From: Primula veris
Taxonomy: Eukaryota; Streptophyta; Magnoliopsida; Ericales; Primulaceae
Direction: 5' to 3'
DNA length: 64,000 nucleotides
Assembly: GCA_963682055.1 (NCBI GenBank)
Contig: OY821747.1
Span: 31,804,126-31,868,125, forward strand
The translations under genes were made by a program, and so were the position numbers. This document shows, piece after piece, positions 21,399 through 34,879 of this stretch (its first letter is position 1; each line of letters starts with the position of its first letter). The notes under the pieces were generated by a model that saw nothing but the letters and a program-made list of their open reading frames with translations, did not search any database and was not told the DNA's origin.

Positions 21399-24300
21399 GA
21401 GAGAGAGAGATAAAAAGATGAACGGCTCAAGAAATTATTTTACCTCAGGAGCCATCCAACGGTATGTTCCAGTTTCTGCAGTCATTACTCCAGATTGCGT
21501 TTGCACTCTGGCAACACCAAAATCAGCAACCTTAACTACCTGTATCGGAAACGATAAATTTTAACAAGTGAAGAAACAGATATAATGGGCTCGTTTAGTC
21601 GTATTTATAAGTACAAACGCATACTTTTTGTTAGATGTGAACAAGTATATTTTCAAACAAAGGTACGTGTTTTCGGAAAAAAGCGAAAATACTATATTTC
21701 TTGTACCAAGTGGTGAAAAATAGTAGCTCACTTTTATATGATAGCTATTGGATTTGATACTTCTCTTAAAAAAACTTTTATCGAGAACAGAGTATACGTT
21801 GAAAATTAAGACCAAAAGAAATTGGAAACGCGAGTATGTGTTTCTGGTTAAAGGAGAACAAGAAATTTACTTTTCGTATTGAGGAATGGAAAGTACTAAT
21901 ATACTCTCATATGATATAGTATCAAACTTGATATATATTTCTCAAAAGAAAACTTCTATCGACAACAAAGTATGATATGAAAGGTAACACTAATTTTTGT
22001 ACAAGTACTTCCTACGTTTACTTACAGATACAAATACTGGGTAAAACAAACATGCCCTACACATAGACCCGTCAATAAAATTCAACCCAGACTACTGCCC
22101 GGTGTGGGACTTCAGACTTGTCATACAAATATAGCACGACAAGATACGTTTTTTTTTTTTTTTAAAATAATGAGATACTACTTTTCTTGTTGCAAGAAGG
22201 GAGCATGCCAGGAATGGATAAAACCATATCCCAGCACAAGAAAGGGGAAGTTAAGAAGATAAAACATTTAAATGCAATCTTAAACCAAGGCTATTAATGA
22301 TAACAGAAAGTCGAGTGTCCAGTTAATTCGAAAAAAATGTAAAGAAAGCAAATACCAATAGAACAGCTAGAAGAAAAGACAATTCTCTTTAAAAAGCCAA
22401 CCTAAATAACGTACACAATAATGGTCAATATACTTGCAGTTAATAAGGGGACTCCACAAACCTCATTTTCATCCATGAGAAGATTGGCGGTCTTCAAGTC
22501 TCTATGAATAATTTTGTTTTGGTGCAAATAGTTCATCCCCTTGGAAACATCAAGTGCCACTCTGAGCAGAGAATGAAGCTTAAATGCACCTTTTTGCTTA
22601 TGCATATAATGATACACACTACCCCTCGACATGAATTCTGGAAAAAAATCAAGATTGTTGAATGATCAGACTACAACATTAACAATAAGTAAAAATAGTT
22701 GTTCTACATATTTACCCTACCTATTTACCTACCCTGACAGGCCGACGTGAACACCTGTCATTGGTCTAAACGTTATTTTTTTTCAAGAAATGTAAAGGGA
22801 CAAAAATGCAAAATGTATGATTTGCAGTAACTTTGGTGGGGTAAATAGGAGGGGTGAATTTCAGTGAATCATATTGGAATAGACAACAGTTAACGACGAA
22901 GCAAAGTGATCGCAGCTCCGTGAACAATTTTATTGGAATAATAACATTTTGGTTTTTGTTAAAGTTTTAACTTCATGTACTTCTCCAACAATAAAACATA
23001 TACAACCACCACATGAACAAAAAATGTCAAATGAAAAAAATATAAGTTCAACAAACATTACCAGTCAATATACACAGTTTGGGAGGTTTTGTGCAGGCAC
23101 CTATGAATTGGACAACATTCTTGTGACGGATTTTCCTGCAAAAACCACAGAGGTAACAAATTAATGATCAGATTTTCATTTTAAAAATAACATATCTTAA
23201 TAAATCTACAATCAGAAGGTAAATAAACATACCTCATAATGAAAACTTCCTGAGCAAACTCCCTCAACATATCTGTATTCACACGCTCCGGCTTCAAGAC
23301 TTTAATAGCCACTTCTTGACTACAATATGTACCTTTATACCTGAAGAAGACATAGTTCTATATTAAATGCCGACAATTAAAAAGTTGCACAGATCTATTT
23401 AGACAGAAGAGACTCACAGATCACCAAATGATCCAGATCCAACTTTATTTCCATATTGCAGAAGCTGTGAATCAATTTCCCATACATCAGCTCCATCAGA
23501 CGGTATTTTCACAAAATCATTAGTGGATTGGGATTGTGTTTGGCTCTCCTCTTTGATGTTATATAGTACTAACCCTTGATTGGAACAAAATTTCTTCTGA
23601 AAAAGTAAGAAACATATCATTTACATGTGAAAACGAGAAGTAGTATATAACATTTAGTGATAGATATCAATCAAAATTCGATTTCAACCCACAAATATTA
23701 GCAATTATTAGTACACTAACAATAAAAATCTAGACTATTTTAGCATATTTTGTGTACCAGATTGCGTGGGGAGGAAATCATAAGGTTGTGTACAAAATTG
23801 TTACTGAAATAAAATATTTTTTTAACACTTCTCTATCATAATTGTTAGGTTCTAATCACTATTTTTGTATGCTGGTTTACAAATATATATATGTGATGAT
23901 ACATTATTGTACAAAACTGTTATAAACCCTGCAATTCGATTTGATTCGATGATAATCATATTATAACGTGATTTAAATGCAACAGGCAGCAACCATTCGA
24001 AGCTTGCTTACATATGGGAACGAGACAAACATAAATAAAATGCAATTATAAAAAAGCAAAAACATGAGAGAGAAAAACAGTACAACCAAAATGCTAAACT
24101 ATCATGTCATAACTGTGGTTCATCAATAATAATGTTCCTTATATTGTTGGATGAGTGAGCTTGGGAAAGTGATTACCTCGTGCTTAAGGATTTCCTTTTC
24201 CAATTCCTTTCTAAGTTGCTCCGTTTCCTGGTATTAAACATAAGACCTTATTAGCACTATCTCTAAAAGCACAAAAAGAAAAAAGAAAAGTAACCCAATA

Positions 24301-27300
24301 AACTTCTACATTAAACAAGAATCAAAAGTTAGACGACGCCAAAACCAAGAGAATTTAATTCCTGGCATAACTCGTGCAGGGGCATCTGCATAATTATAGA
24401 GGCCCTAAGACATTCCAGACAGGGCCTTATTATGTGGTCTCTTGATTCTTAAACACAACCAAAAACGTGTACAGAAGTTTTTTTTTTTTTTGAGAAAGAT
24501 TTGGTTCATAGTTGATATTAATGAGAATCTAGATGCACTACATGGAGCTGTACGTGTCTCGTGCTCTGAAATGAAGAAAAGTCAAATTTATTTTACTTTA
24601 TCACCCTTTGACACGTTAATTCTTTACTTATTATCTTTATTGTCTCCTAATTTCCGTCCTTGTAATATTTCAGGCCCTAATGATACTGAGGCCTCAGCAG
24701 TCTATCGCTGAGGGCGCTTTGATGCATGAGTTCATCAGAAAAAAGTTACTGTGACTTTGCACATTTCATTTGAAAACAGACCATATAGAGAATAAATGCA
24801 AACAAAGCCATGTGAAGCACAGACAAAAAAATTCAATTAAGTCCAAGTTTCTCTTTATCTAGTCGAAATAAATTTCTACAAAATAAAATAGTGAATGTCT
24901 GGGACTTGTATCTGAGTACAAGGATAAAAAAGAGGTACTTTAACCTCTGGTCCTGAGGTACAATGAAAGAACAAATAAACAAAAAAATGATACAAGCTCG
25001 GGAATCGAAGAAATTATTTCTCTCAGCGCAAAAAGATACAAAGTACCAAAGCATAGATGAAGACCCAAATAATGTAGAACTTTAGATCGCAAATGCTATT
25101 TTTCTGTAACAGGAAAGAAATCTTCTTATATATATGCAGCAATACATTTCTTGACAAACATTTGTCCCAGGAGTAGCATGAACATGACAACAGTAACACC
25201 GAATAAACAGTTATAATTATATAAAAACTACATTACCTGAACACCGCAACTGCTAAATAATTGTCTTAAAAACTTAAAAAAATTGTTTGATGACATACCT
25301 CAAGAGGCCAACCATCAACCACAAATACATCTAAGGAGTATCCATCAACAGTTGAAAACGCATGCGCTTCTTGAATGTTGAGACCAATCTCAGAAACTAA
25401 GGCCGTCAACTGTAGGTTGAAAATATAATACGTTAATACGTACATCACAATCCTTTTGATAATAATGAAAACTACGTGTAAAAACCTGGTGGTTCAATCT
25501 CCCTATGCCAAATTTCTTTCTTGTGATGCATATAAGTATTCTATGCTTATTTTTAAAGGGAGAGCCTTCCCCAATACAAAATAGAAACAATATGACATGA
25601 TAAAGAGAAAAGGGAAAGAACTGAGAAAACATCCATCCCCCAATATTTGCAAAATACGGTTATAGAGATTAAAATATTGAGTGATTACCTGACTAAGCAG
25701 CTTTGGCTTGTCTAGGGATGAAAAAGTGATTTCATGCATTGGCCTGTATAATAACCACTCCAAGTAAATATTTAAAGGAAACTACAATTTTAAGGCCTTC
25801 AAATAGAAACCGAATCCGAAACACGAAGTACTTGTCTACAATTCCAAAACTAGTTTTGAGTCCACAAAGAAAAAAAAATGGAACAAAAGGTTAAAGCTGT
25901 ATGATTTAGTTGCGCTATGAATCATCAATTCAGCTCAACTCGTGTTATTCTCACACAGAAAGGTAAGAAAAATAAAAGAAAATTGAAAAAAACCCACAGA
26001 ATTACTATCGGAGATAACGTCAGCATACCTATAACACCTTCTGTGCTACGTGCATGTTTTAAGCAACTTCTGTAAAGCTAATTTATGTTATGAATCACTG
26101 GTTACAATTTGCAAGATAAACTTCATCATAGCATTTCTATTTTCCTAAAGTATGGTCCGGAGCATGTATGCGTAGAGGAATTGGAAAAACATAATCTTTA
26201 GTGCGTTCCACAGATTAATATTGAGCCGAGTTTCACTTAGATAGCATGCAGTTGAGAAGGTGATACAGATAAAGGTCGACAGTATATTAAGTACTCCCAA
26301 CACGGATATTTGAAAAGACTAGACCTAGAAAACAGCTATCTAACATAACACTAACCGAAATACAACTCAACATTTTATTCTACTAAAACCACAGCCTAGT
26401 CACTCTTATCGCAAGATCCATAAAATAAAATAAATAGAAGACTTATAAACTCGGTTGTGTGCAGGGATTTCTAGTGCAAATAGCAATTGAAATTAAAATC
26501 AATTTAAATAATATAAACACATAGTGATCAAACAAAAAGAAAACACAATTTATTTTCTCTCTTATTTTCATAGATGAAATACTTGCACCAAACAGAAACA
26601 TAAGCATAAATAAGTTTTGAAAAGTAAACCATTAAATTGGAGTATTAATGTTAAGATTTATACATAAACCAACCATGTCTTTAGGAAAATATACAAATGG
26701 CAAATTAATTTGCTTAAAAACGTACCGGAGTGATTGTAAAGCGGAATGAACAACACTGTCTTCATCATCAACTTGTGATCTGTTGGCTGGAAGTAAGAGC
26801 TCTTCAAGATTAGACGAAGACCCAAAGGTAGGAGGCGGATGTATTCTGGATAAGAGAGAGAAACGTAGTTCAACAAAGATACAAACCAGTAAGTGCAAGA
26901 AAAACCGAAGAAGTAATATTGCTAAAATAACTGATGTCAATAAAACTAAATTATGAAGGCATACGACCATAATATAATAATTTACCCTAGTGTACTAATC
27001 TTCAAAGAACTCTGAGCATCGTTTTTTTCTAAAGAATCTGCATCATTTGAGTCCACCAACTTCCCAGAAATAATAGGGTGAGCCTATACGTAAGACCAGG
27101 CAAATTTAATATGTGAGATTTAAAAGAAACCAGCATACATGAACTTAAAATCTCTACCAAAATGAAGAAAAAAAAACCCAGAAGAAGCATATACATAACT
27201 GAAAGTGGGGAGCTGTTACACAGAAAAAAGTCCAAATATGGACTAAACTAAAAGACTGAAGATCGTAATTTGCATTGATCGACCGGAAATTACTGAGACT

Positions 27301-30300
27301 TCCAAAGCATGTAAAAGCAAAGTACTAACCCAAATGGCAAAAGCAAAAAGGTGACATGCTAGTCAGAGGAGCTTCTATTGCTTATATTATAAATAAGAGT
27401 ACAGTCTCATTGAGCAAAAGACAAATATGCAAGCCTCTCTATATATGAATAACATTGTGCAACCCAAAAGATATTTTATTTTCTATTGAATTAAATAGTC
27501 CATGTTGAGAGCAATCATTTTACTTCCTTAAAGCTAACTCTATTTAATGAAAGGGTCTTATAATAGAGATCATCTCTCAACGTTTCGAGAAACTGAGTAG
27601 GCACTTAGTATAATGTGTACATATATCTTACTATTATTTAAGCAAAGACCCCCTTATGAGGCCTTGCCGCCTTGGAACATTTTGTTCCCATAATACCCTT
27701 GCTAACTACATAAATTACAAAAAAACCAGCGCTGCTTTTCCATTTTAAAATATAACTGCCCATATAAACTGCACATTTAACCGCCCAGTACGTAGTTATC
27801 TTAATTACTTTCATAATTCCTCTTCGTGTCAATTGGTGTCTTCTCTCTAAATCTTTACAAAATAGAAAATAGGAAGTAATAATAAATGGGAAAAACCTCC
27901 TTTTTCATTCATCATCATTAAACTGATTATATCCAGAATGGACATATTCACACCCTTTCTCTCTTTTTTTTTTCTTTTTTCTAACGTCTTTGAACTAATT
28001 TATGTGTTAATTTGCTTTTGTGATTACTTTTTAATTAAAGTATTTTATATAATTGTTATACTTCACATCTCATGGTAATGTTAATAACTTACTTATTTGG
28101 TTACACAATCAAACAATAAAATTGGTTGCACGCATCGCGTGCCTTGGCTTACTAGTATATATATATATAAACAAATTCACTTTGTACACAAGTCAAACGC
28201 CAATGAATTTGAGAGAAAACTATGCTAAATCAAATAGTTAAGAAAAAAAAGGAAGAGAAAACTACGCTGAATCAAATAATTAAGAAAAAAAGGAAATAAA
28301 AGGATTACTTGGACAAGACGTATTTCAAAAGCAAGTCTATGCAAAGGGTCTTCTGCCAAGTGAAGCAACCTCTTGTGTGTAAGCACATCTTCTGCCCTTT
28401 CCACGTTTACATCCAATGCATACCTAAGATCATCACCAAAACTCTTATCCCGAACAGAGCTCATTTAAACAAAACTATGGACCCAAAATATGTAAATATA
28501 CAATTTGCTCGAGTTTGAAACCTAACTACCTACAGTATAAGACATTTAGGGATAAATTGACATTACTGTTGTTCTCAAAAAGATCATGTAGTGTCTAGAA
28601 TTTTGAAATATGAAAGAGAAATGGGGTTTTCACACTTCAGTTCCCAGTACATCTTCTCTCCAAAAGCACGGACTGAATTTCAAAAGTGAAAACTGCAAAA
28701 ACTTTTTCCTCATGTTTGTATTTGAGTTGTTCTTTATAAAGCTTTGATGGAACTTCTGTTCGAGCAACATGGTGGTAATGTTATAAACTTTTTGACTAAT
28801 TACTTGTTCAACGAAGATTTAATCATAATACATCTAAGTTTTCCGCCTCGTGGCAACAATTGTCTAACAAACGTTCTCAGTATGTACTCTCACCAATAAA
28901 TCAAAAACAAAAATTCATCATTTCAAATGAAAACTGAGAATTTTCCATGCACTTTAGGCAGAAAGATAAGCTGGAGCTTAAAGCAAGAAGGACAGAAACC
29001 CCAAGTACTGCAAATAGAGCCCAAAGAAGAAAACTGGACAAAAATGCAATCTTAACAGAGCTACTATAAAAAAGGTTGAGAGGTTTGAAACTCTAGCCAG
29101 TGACCACTTGTTTCAATATCCATAGTCAGGTTTTCAGTTTCTTTGGTCTTGATTGACCTCCCATTCATTTAAAAATTGGTATATTTCTCTAAAGAGGATC
29201 TTAAGGATTTCACTCCTGCCTAACCCTGTAATTGGTATATTTCTCTAAAGAGGATCTTAAAGATCTTAAGAATCGAACCCACAACTTCGTAGTAGAGAGG
29301 ATGGATTCTGGCTACTAGGCCAGTCATAGTGATTTAGAAAAAAATGGCAGTGTTTGTAAAATTCATAATCAGTTATCTGATCTACAACAACAATTGTGCA
29401 CGCAGATCTTGAAATTACTAATATATAATTAATTGCTTTTATAGTAGTAAAATATTAAAGAAGGCATCAGATTTTGGTTTTCACATATTTATTTTTACAG
29501 AACTTATTTATGTTAGGTAAGGCTTTCTTGTTCAAATTTAAATAAAGGGACCTTATAAGTCCTTCTTGAAATGTCACACATAGCTTTGGAAAGCGCTTAT
29601 AACTACTCCCTGACAAGGAAATACATAATTTTATTGACAATAAAACCGTGCCACCTCACTTTTGAACCTATGAAATTGTGCACCAAACATTATAGAAAGC
29701 TCATAAAAACCCAGAAAAAAGGGCAAACTGCACGAAGCTTCCGCTATGGACAGGGTCCGGGAGAGATAGGGCCTGAGCCTATCATACACGGAATTCCGGA
29801 AAGTGCTTATCTATAAGTCAGTTTTGTAAACAACACTATATAATACACTTTTTCAGAACCAAGCTAACGCCTCGGGGAGGGCCATTGGGGGCCGCAGCCA
29901 TCGCAATTCGAAAAAAGTTCTTTTTCTATAATGATCTTGGGAAATTTTATTTTAGTTCTTTATTACGGGCCATGGCTATGGAAACTAGCGACCAGTCACG
30001 CCATGCTCAGATTGCTGGGTATCCCAATCCAAATAACATACATTAGAATTATGACGTAAATCTTTAAAATTGTAGCAAACTATCAAATCTTCGATCCGCA
30101 GTGCTTGCAAACAGAGTCAGAACCAGAAAGCTCAAACGGAAGGACTAATATTCTAAAAAAAAAAAATTGTAGAATGGGAGGTGCTAAATCACTACTTTTT
30201 TTAGAGATTTCAATCAAAATACTTAATCGAAAAGTTACTTTTTTTTAAAGAATTTTCATCTAATTGGGAGCTACGGCTGTCAACTCTCCCTACCTAGTTC

Positions 30301-31893
30301 CATCCTTAATTTGCAAAGAAGACTCAAAATTGGCAATCAGTGCCAGCCCGACATGTATTCACACCTATGACGCATAATATTTCAGAACACATTTTAAAGT
30401 TTGTCTCGAAAAAATTCATACCATATGCGGAAACAAATTTCAAGAAACATAACAAGTATATTGTCTCTTGCGCAACACAAGAAAATATGCTAGTATCAAA
30501 GAAAATGCGCTCTTCATGTATTGTTTCAGGGAAAGAAAACAATTTTGTTCTAAGAGGAAAAAAAAGCCTATTCAGGAACCGACGCCTAAACTGACTCGTT
30601 GGTTTTGCACTTTTGCTTACACTTGGGTCGCACCATTAACAAGCATCCACTATTTTAAAAAAAGCGCGCTTTGAATTAAATAAAACTCGTTCCAAAACTT
30701 AAAAAAAAAAACTTTAAAAGCTCGGTTTTTTGTTTTTTAATCCCGAAAGGCTTTAAACTAGCTCTTGCAAAAACGCTTTAGCTAAAATTTAGCACAACAC
30801 TGGATCATCATGTTTTCATGACCGAGAGAGCATGAAATGAAAGGATACTTATATACTAAATTAAAACATGCTAAATTAATATCCTAAATTAATAATCAAG
30901 AAAGGAAAAAAAAAAAAGATCTAGGAGGAAGACGATTGAAGTGTGCCCGAAGCTGTTCTTCGAACCCCGGTAACAAAGCTAGGGATGGCCGAAAAACCGG
31001 AAAAACCGAACCGAAAAAAACCGAAAAAGACCGAAACCGAAAAACCGAAAAAATTTCGGGTCGGTTTCGGTTTTCAGTAAAACCGAACCGAAAAAGACCG
31101 AAAAAAATAAAATAAAACCGAAACTGGACCCAAAAAACCGGTCCAGTTCGGTCCAAAAAATAAAAAGACCAAAACCGAAAAAAACCGCTCGGTTTCGGTT
31201 TCGGTTTCGGTTTTGCCAAAAACCGAACCGAACTCAGCCCTAAACAAAGCCTCGGGGTGATTAAACGAGTCAAAACTTGGTAAAAAAACCTTAAACCTCT
31301 GTTTATTGTTATTCTGTTGCTGTTTCGGTGGTGACGTGTCCCTTGCTGCCACAATTCTCCTCCGTCTCATCCATTATTTACAATCAGGGGAGTAACTAGA
31401 TACATGCTAAACGGGGTTATAGCACCCCCCCCCCCCCCCCCCCCCAATATTACGCAAAACACGAAATTTTCATGTATTTTACTGAAAAGTTGACGTTTAT
31501 AGTATTTCAGCACCACCCGTAATTACAAAAATAGTATATACATATAATTCAGCCACACTCGTATATAAATCCTAGTTCTGCTACTATTTTCAATTAAAGA
31601 AATACAATTTAGTAAATAAAAAAGCGCATATTCAAGAACCGACACCTAAACTAAATGATAATAACAATAAAGAAAGGAAAAAAAAGGAAAGACCTAGGAG
31701 GAAGACGATTGAAGTGATCCCGAAGCTGGTTTTGGAACCCCGATAACATCGTCTCGGGATGATTTAACGCTACTAAACGTGTGAAAACTTCTTTACAAAC
31801 CTCAAGTTTCTGCTCAATAATCTGTTGTTTTCGTGGCGGTGATGATGACGTGTCCCTGCTCCCACAACTCTCCTCCGTGTCCTCCATCGCCAT
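20638..31893 (-). CDS. STY46-like: ACT-domain Ser/Thr/Tyr protein kinase, STY46/STY8/STY17 type (Raf-like)
   Basis: Sixteen exons on the minus strand, 5' to 3': 31694-31893, 28309-28423, 26986-27083, 26726-26845, 25689-25743, 25299-25409, 24177-24227, 23418-23596, 23233-23340, 23062-23135, 22462-22637, 21444-21539, 21177-21257, 21025-21078, 20809-20943, 20638-20706. All borders are GT-AG and phases join to 573 residues, close to Arabidopsis STY46. Order: N-terminal [20 protein letters not shown] region (about 59-78), ACT domain (about 178-233, [16 protein letters not shown] onward), kinase domain (about 295-551). Catalytic parts are intact: GSGSFG 303-308, VAIK with Lys323, HRDLK with Asp417, DFG Asp435, GTYRWMAPE ending at 461. 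Known for the family: cytosolic kinases that phosphorylate chloroplast transit peptides and affect greening. The start is supported by the family-like [13 protein letters not shown]. Intron 1 (3.3 kb) holds repeats and a decayed duplicate of exon 1. Confidence 0.96.
21364..21412. repeat. Compound microsatellite (CA)n(TA)n(GA)n in a kinase intron
   Basis: About 12 CA, 5 TA and 7 GA units in a row, inside the intron between 21257 and 21444. Confidence 0.9.
21588..22059. mobile_element. MITE-like element in a kinase intron
   Basis: Left end GGGCTCGTTTAGTCGTATTT and inward-read right end GGGCATGTTTGTTTTACCC share GGGC-TGTTT spacing. Internally, pieces such as ACTTCTCTTAAAAAAACTTTTATCG recur in altered form at about 21751 and 21935. 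The target duplication is unclear, so the superfamily is open. Confidence 0.45.
29175..29335 (-). mobile_element. tRNA-derived SINE fragment in kinase intron 1
   Basis: Read on the minus strand, the head has TGGCCTAGTAGCCAGA (A-box-like, about 29308-29323) and GTGGGTTCGATTCT (B-box, about 29268-29281), about 35 bases apart. This is the layout of plant tRNA-derived SINEs. The body repeats GGTATATTTCTCTAAAGAGG. Confidence 0.55.
29690..29810. mobile_element. Dispersed repeat resembling a widespread plant SINE
   Basis: Contains GCACGAAGCTTCCGCTATG and ACAGGGTCCGGGAGAGATAG, which match from memory the body of a tRNA-derived repeat common across dicots (GCACTAAGCTCCCGCTATG, then GGGGTCCGGGGAAGG). 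The ends are not resolved. Confidence 0.4.
30921..31374 (-). pseudogene. Decayed duplicate of kinase exon 1, split by a hAT MITE
   Basis: On the minus strand, starting ATGGATGAGACGGAGGAGAA at 31374, it mirrors the real exon 1 (31893 downward). A one-base insertion after the AGCA that follows causes a frameshift and a stop at codon 22. Near its 3' end the piece encoding HFNRLPP plus AG survives (30921-30943). A 263-bp element interrupts it. Homology to the true locus continues into intron sequence (30560-30600 matches 31615-31655, with AACCGACGCCTAAACT against AACCGACACCTAAACT), so a genomic segment of at least 0.8 kb was duplicated. Confidence 0.85.
30980..31242. mobile_element. hAT MITE with CCGAAA-rich ends, 263 bp
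   Basis: Ends TAGGGATGGCCGA and, inward from the right, TAGGGCTGAGTTCGG. Perfect 8-bp duplication AACAAAGC at 30972-30979 and 31243-31250. The interior is built almost wholly of CCGAAA/TTTCGG words. A truncated relative lies at about 35410-35549. Confidence 0.85.
31425..31445. repeat. Poly-C homopolymer, 21 bases
   Basis: An uninterrupted run of 21 C between AGCA and AATATTACG, in the block between the duplicated and the true exon 1. G/C runs this long are rare in plant DNA; assembly length may be unreliable. Confidence 0.9.
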
Positions 31894-31939
31894 TTATTAA
31901 TTATTTTACAGAGGTTTAATTAATATTAACAAGAAAATA

Positions 31940-32040
31940 TAAAGTATATGTATATGTGTGTTGTATATATATATATATATATATGTATGTATATGTATGT
32001 GTGTTTATGTATAGAGAGATATTTATAGAGAGATTGTAAA
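31940..32040. repeat. TA/TATG-rich microsatellite upstream of the kinase start
   Basis: (TA)n with TATG and TGTG interruptions, then GAGAGA, in the probable leader or proximal promoter of the minus-strand kinase. It may be part of the 5' UTR. Confidence 0.6.
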
Positions 32041-32869
32041 AGTGAAATAATGGATGATGGTATTAATTTAATTTAATATAAAATAAAATAATAGATGTGT
32101 GTGGTGTGGTCACTAACTAGCATATTAAAGTATATTTCTAAGTAAGTGTATTTCTAAGTAACTTCTATGAAAGTATTATCAAGGATCGGTTAGAATTACA
32201 CGTATCAATAGAGTGGTATGTTTTGATAATAAAAGTTTTGGTTTATAGTTTTTGGTAATTAGACTTGAAAAGTTGTATGTTTTGATAATTTTTCCTTAAT
32301 CATCTCTCGTTTTACTAGAGTTTTAGAGTTTTTTTTTTAAAACATATATTATTTAATTCAAATCCACATACAAAAGAGACCGTAAATAGTCGTTAAACAC
32401 AAAATACAGTATTTAGCTACGTTTGCTAACAAATTCGCAGGTTCGTTAGTGACACTGTTCAAAACTTCAAATTTTATTTTCTAAATACATTACCGAAAAA
32501 TGATTTCAAGTTCATTTTTCTTTATTTTACTTTCTTTTTCATTTATTTTATTTTTCATAACATTTTAGATATTTCAAACACAAATAGCTATTGTTTAATA
32601 TTACAAGCTTGGAGTTAGAATGGTGTTTAAATTACATAGTTTAAAAGTGTCATTTTAACCTAATAGCTAATGTTCAATATTATTAGCATGAGTTTCCACA
32701 TGGCATTTAAATTATTAATATAGAATTCTTCATGTAATTTTTTTAAACCTAATAGTGTAATCATTTATCAATTGATGATATTATTATCAAAATTTATCAT
32801 ATTTGTATATATATATTTCCATTATAAATAATAATCCAACATTTTAAACTCACAGTCACCGGCCGAACC

Positions 32870-33070
32870 ATGATTGGAAAACAGAAAAGGGCTGATTTTC
32901 TATTAAAAAAAAAGTATACCGTATATGAAGTTATCTTACGGAATTTGGGACTGAAACACTAAAATTTAAAGGTTTTGATTAAAATACATAGAAAAAATCC
33001 ATTTTTTCATTAATTTTTTTCAAAAATAGTGATTACGGCTCTGACGGTCGCTATCTAGTTTCTCCCCATC
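32870..33070 (+). repeat. Dispersed repeat, relative of 44310-44460
   Basis: Contains GGGACTGAAACACTAAAATT then AAAGGTTTTGATTAAAATA, and ends with ACGGCTCTGACGGTCGCTAT. The same order is found inverted at 44310-44460, and a shorter relative at about 30170-30300. Probably an interspersed transposon family. Confidence 0.6.
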
Positions 33071-33639
33071 GGTCATTTCCGCTAAATCAGTGGGCTTCCA
33101 ACGAACCCATAGTCGGCCACTCTTCTAAATCTAATGCATTAAACACACTTTAAACATGCAAATTATTAGCTTCATACTCGTCTTCATTTCCAAACTAAAA
33201 GTTATGGGATATGAATAAAATAAATATATTTTGAGTTTGATCAAATCCAAGTTGGTGACATGTAACCACGTAGGAGTTGATCAAATCACGAGTTGAGGTG
33301 GCATATATATATATATATACTTCAATTATTCTTTTTTAGATGCTACAATTAGATTTAAAAATCAACCTTAACCCATGCCTCTAAAGCCGACATTAACATT
33401 CACTGTATGTGGCTAAGCGAAACCGTATATAATAACCTATATAATAATTAATATCCCTATCTTTATGCATTATTGTTAGTTTTTTAATACTTTAATCCTC
33501 AAATAATGATATACCAAACAAATTACAAATTGGCCTTTGCAGTGATATAATATTAGAATAATGATAATGAGCCATTTACACTTAATCAGACTCTCAATAC
33601 ATCACTACTTAATGTAAATTTAAGAATCTGTTATTCGCC

Positions 33640-33870
33640 CATATATTTAATATTTTTAATTAATATTTAAGTTTAGGGTAGTTTCAAATAGGGTTCTCTA
33701 ATATATTATATTTGAGTTTTTATTTTGTTGAATCGTCAAATAAAATATATTAAAATCATAAAATTTTAAATATTTTTAATTAATATTTAAGTTTAGGTTA
33801 GTTTCAACTAGGGTTTCATAAATATTATATTTGGAGTTTTATTTTTGTTTTGTTTGGGTGTCAAAATAAT
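33640..33870. repeat. Tandem duplication of about 128 bp
   Basis: Two successive copies share TTTTTAATTAATATTTAAGT followed by TTAGG(G/T)TAGTTTCAA and a similar tail. Confidence 0.7.
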
Positions 33871-33960
33871 TCTAAAAATTACATAAAATATTGTACGGTA
33901 ATCAGTCTGGTTGAACCAGTCTGACTCTATAGCATTATTGATAATATTATGATATATTAC

Positions 33961-34622
33961 TAGAGATGTCTTCGGTACAGTACCGACTTTTTTGACCATA
34001 TACCAATACCGAACCGAACTTGTTTGGTTTGAAAAAAATTATACCATAACCGAACCGAAAAAGTCGGTATACTGAAAGTTCGGTATACCGACTTTTTCGG
34101 TTAGTACGGTTCTGTGTTTCGTTTTATACCGAAACATTACTATTATTAAAAGATAATTTTTGATAACAATAAAATAACAAAAAAGTTTATAAAAAATAAA
34201 ATGTATACAATTATTCTTATATTTTTTACATTTATCGTGAACTTGATTAAAATAGTAAACACTAATAAAATAAGAATTATTTTAAAACATGAAAAAACAA
34301 AATGGAGAAATACGAAATTATTGTATATGACTCCGTAAATATGAAAATAAGTCGTATAGAAAATTAAACTAAACTATAAGACAATTTATTTATAAGTTAT
34401 AACTATATGTAAATTTCTATATAGTTTATAATTTTAATGTTTGGTTCGGTTCGGTATTATACTAAACATACGAAATGGATACCGAAACCGAACTAACTTT
34501 TAAAGTTTGGTTCGGTTATACCGTACCGAAAAGTCGATATACTGAATTTTCGATAGCAATTTGTTTGGTTCGATTCGAAAATCCGTCTCGCATAAATCGG
34601 CACCAAGACTACAGTACCCCTA
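33961..34622 (+). mobile_element. hAT-type element with CGGTA-rich subterminal repeats, 662 bp
   Basis: Starts TAGAGATGTC and ends ACAGTACCCCTA. The flanks TATATTAC (33953-33960) and TATATTAG (34623-34630) agree at 7 of 8 bases. Many ACCGA/TCGGT words fill both ends around an AT-rich middle. An inverted copy lies at about 35548-36184. Confidence 0.7.
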
Positions 34623-34879
34623 TATATTAGCCATAAGTGTTTGGCTGCACATGGAAATGAAAAGGTCGTCAATTGTTGCAAGTGAAAGAAAAGGAAAAAA
34701 ATAGTTTAGATATATCTTAAAATAACGAATTATATTATCCTCTTTTGCGTCATGCGTGACTGTTTCCATTATGCCTATTCTATTGCAGGCCTCGCTTTTC
34801 TTTGTTTACAAAATTTAAATAGGTTTCAAACCAAGTGTAGCTAGCTGATATGAGTGGGAATATTTTTAAAAGTAAAAAA

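Larger units (their letters stand above)
32041..33960. other. Intergenic, kinase upstream region, repeats only
   Basis: No gene seen. It holds a dispersed-repeat copy (32870-33070) and a tandem duplication at 33640-33870, each listed separately. Confidence 0.45.

Noticed and set aside
31074..31370. Minus-strand open frames with [20 protein letters not shown] repeats
   Set aside because: They are the CCGAAA-rich MITE read as protein inside the decayed exon copy. The similar frames at 35219-35664 have the same cause.
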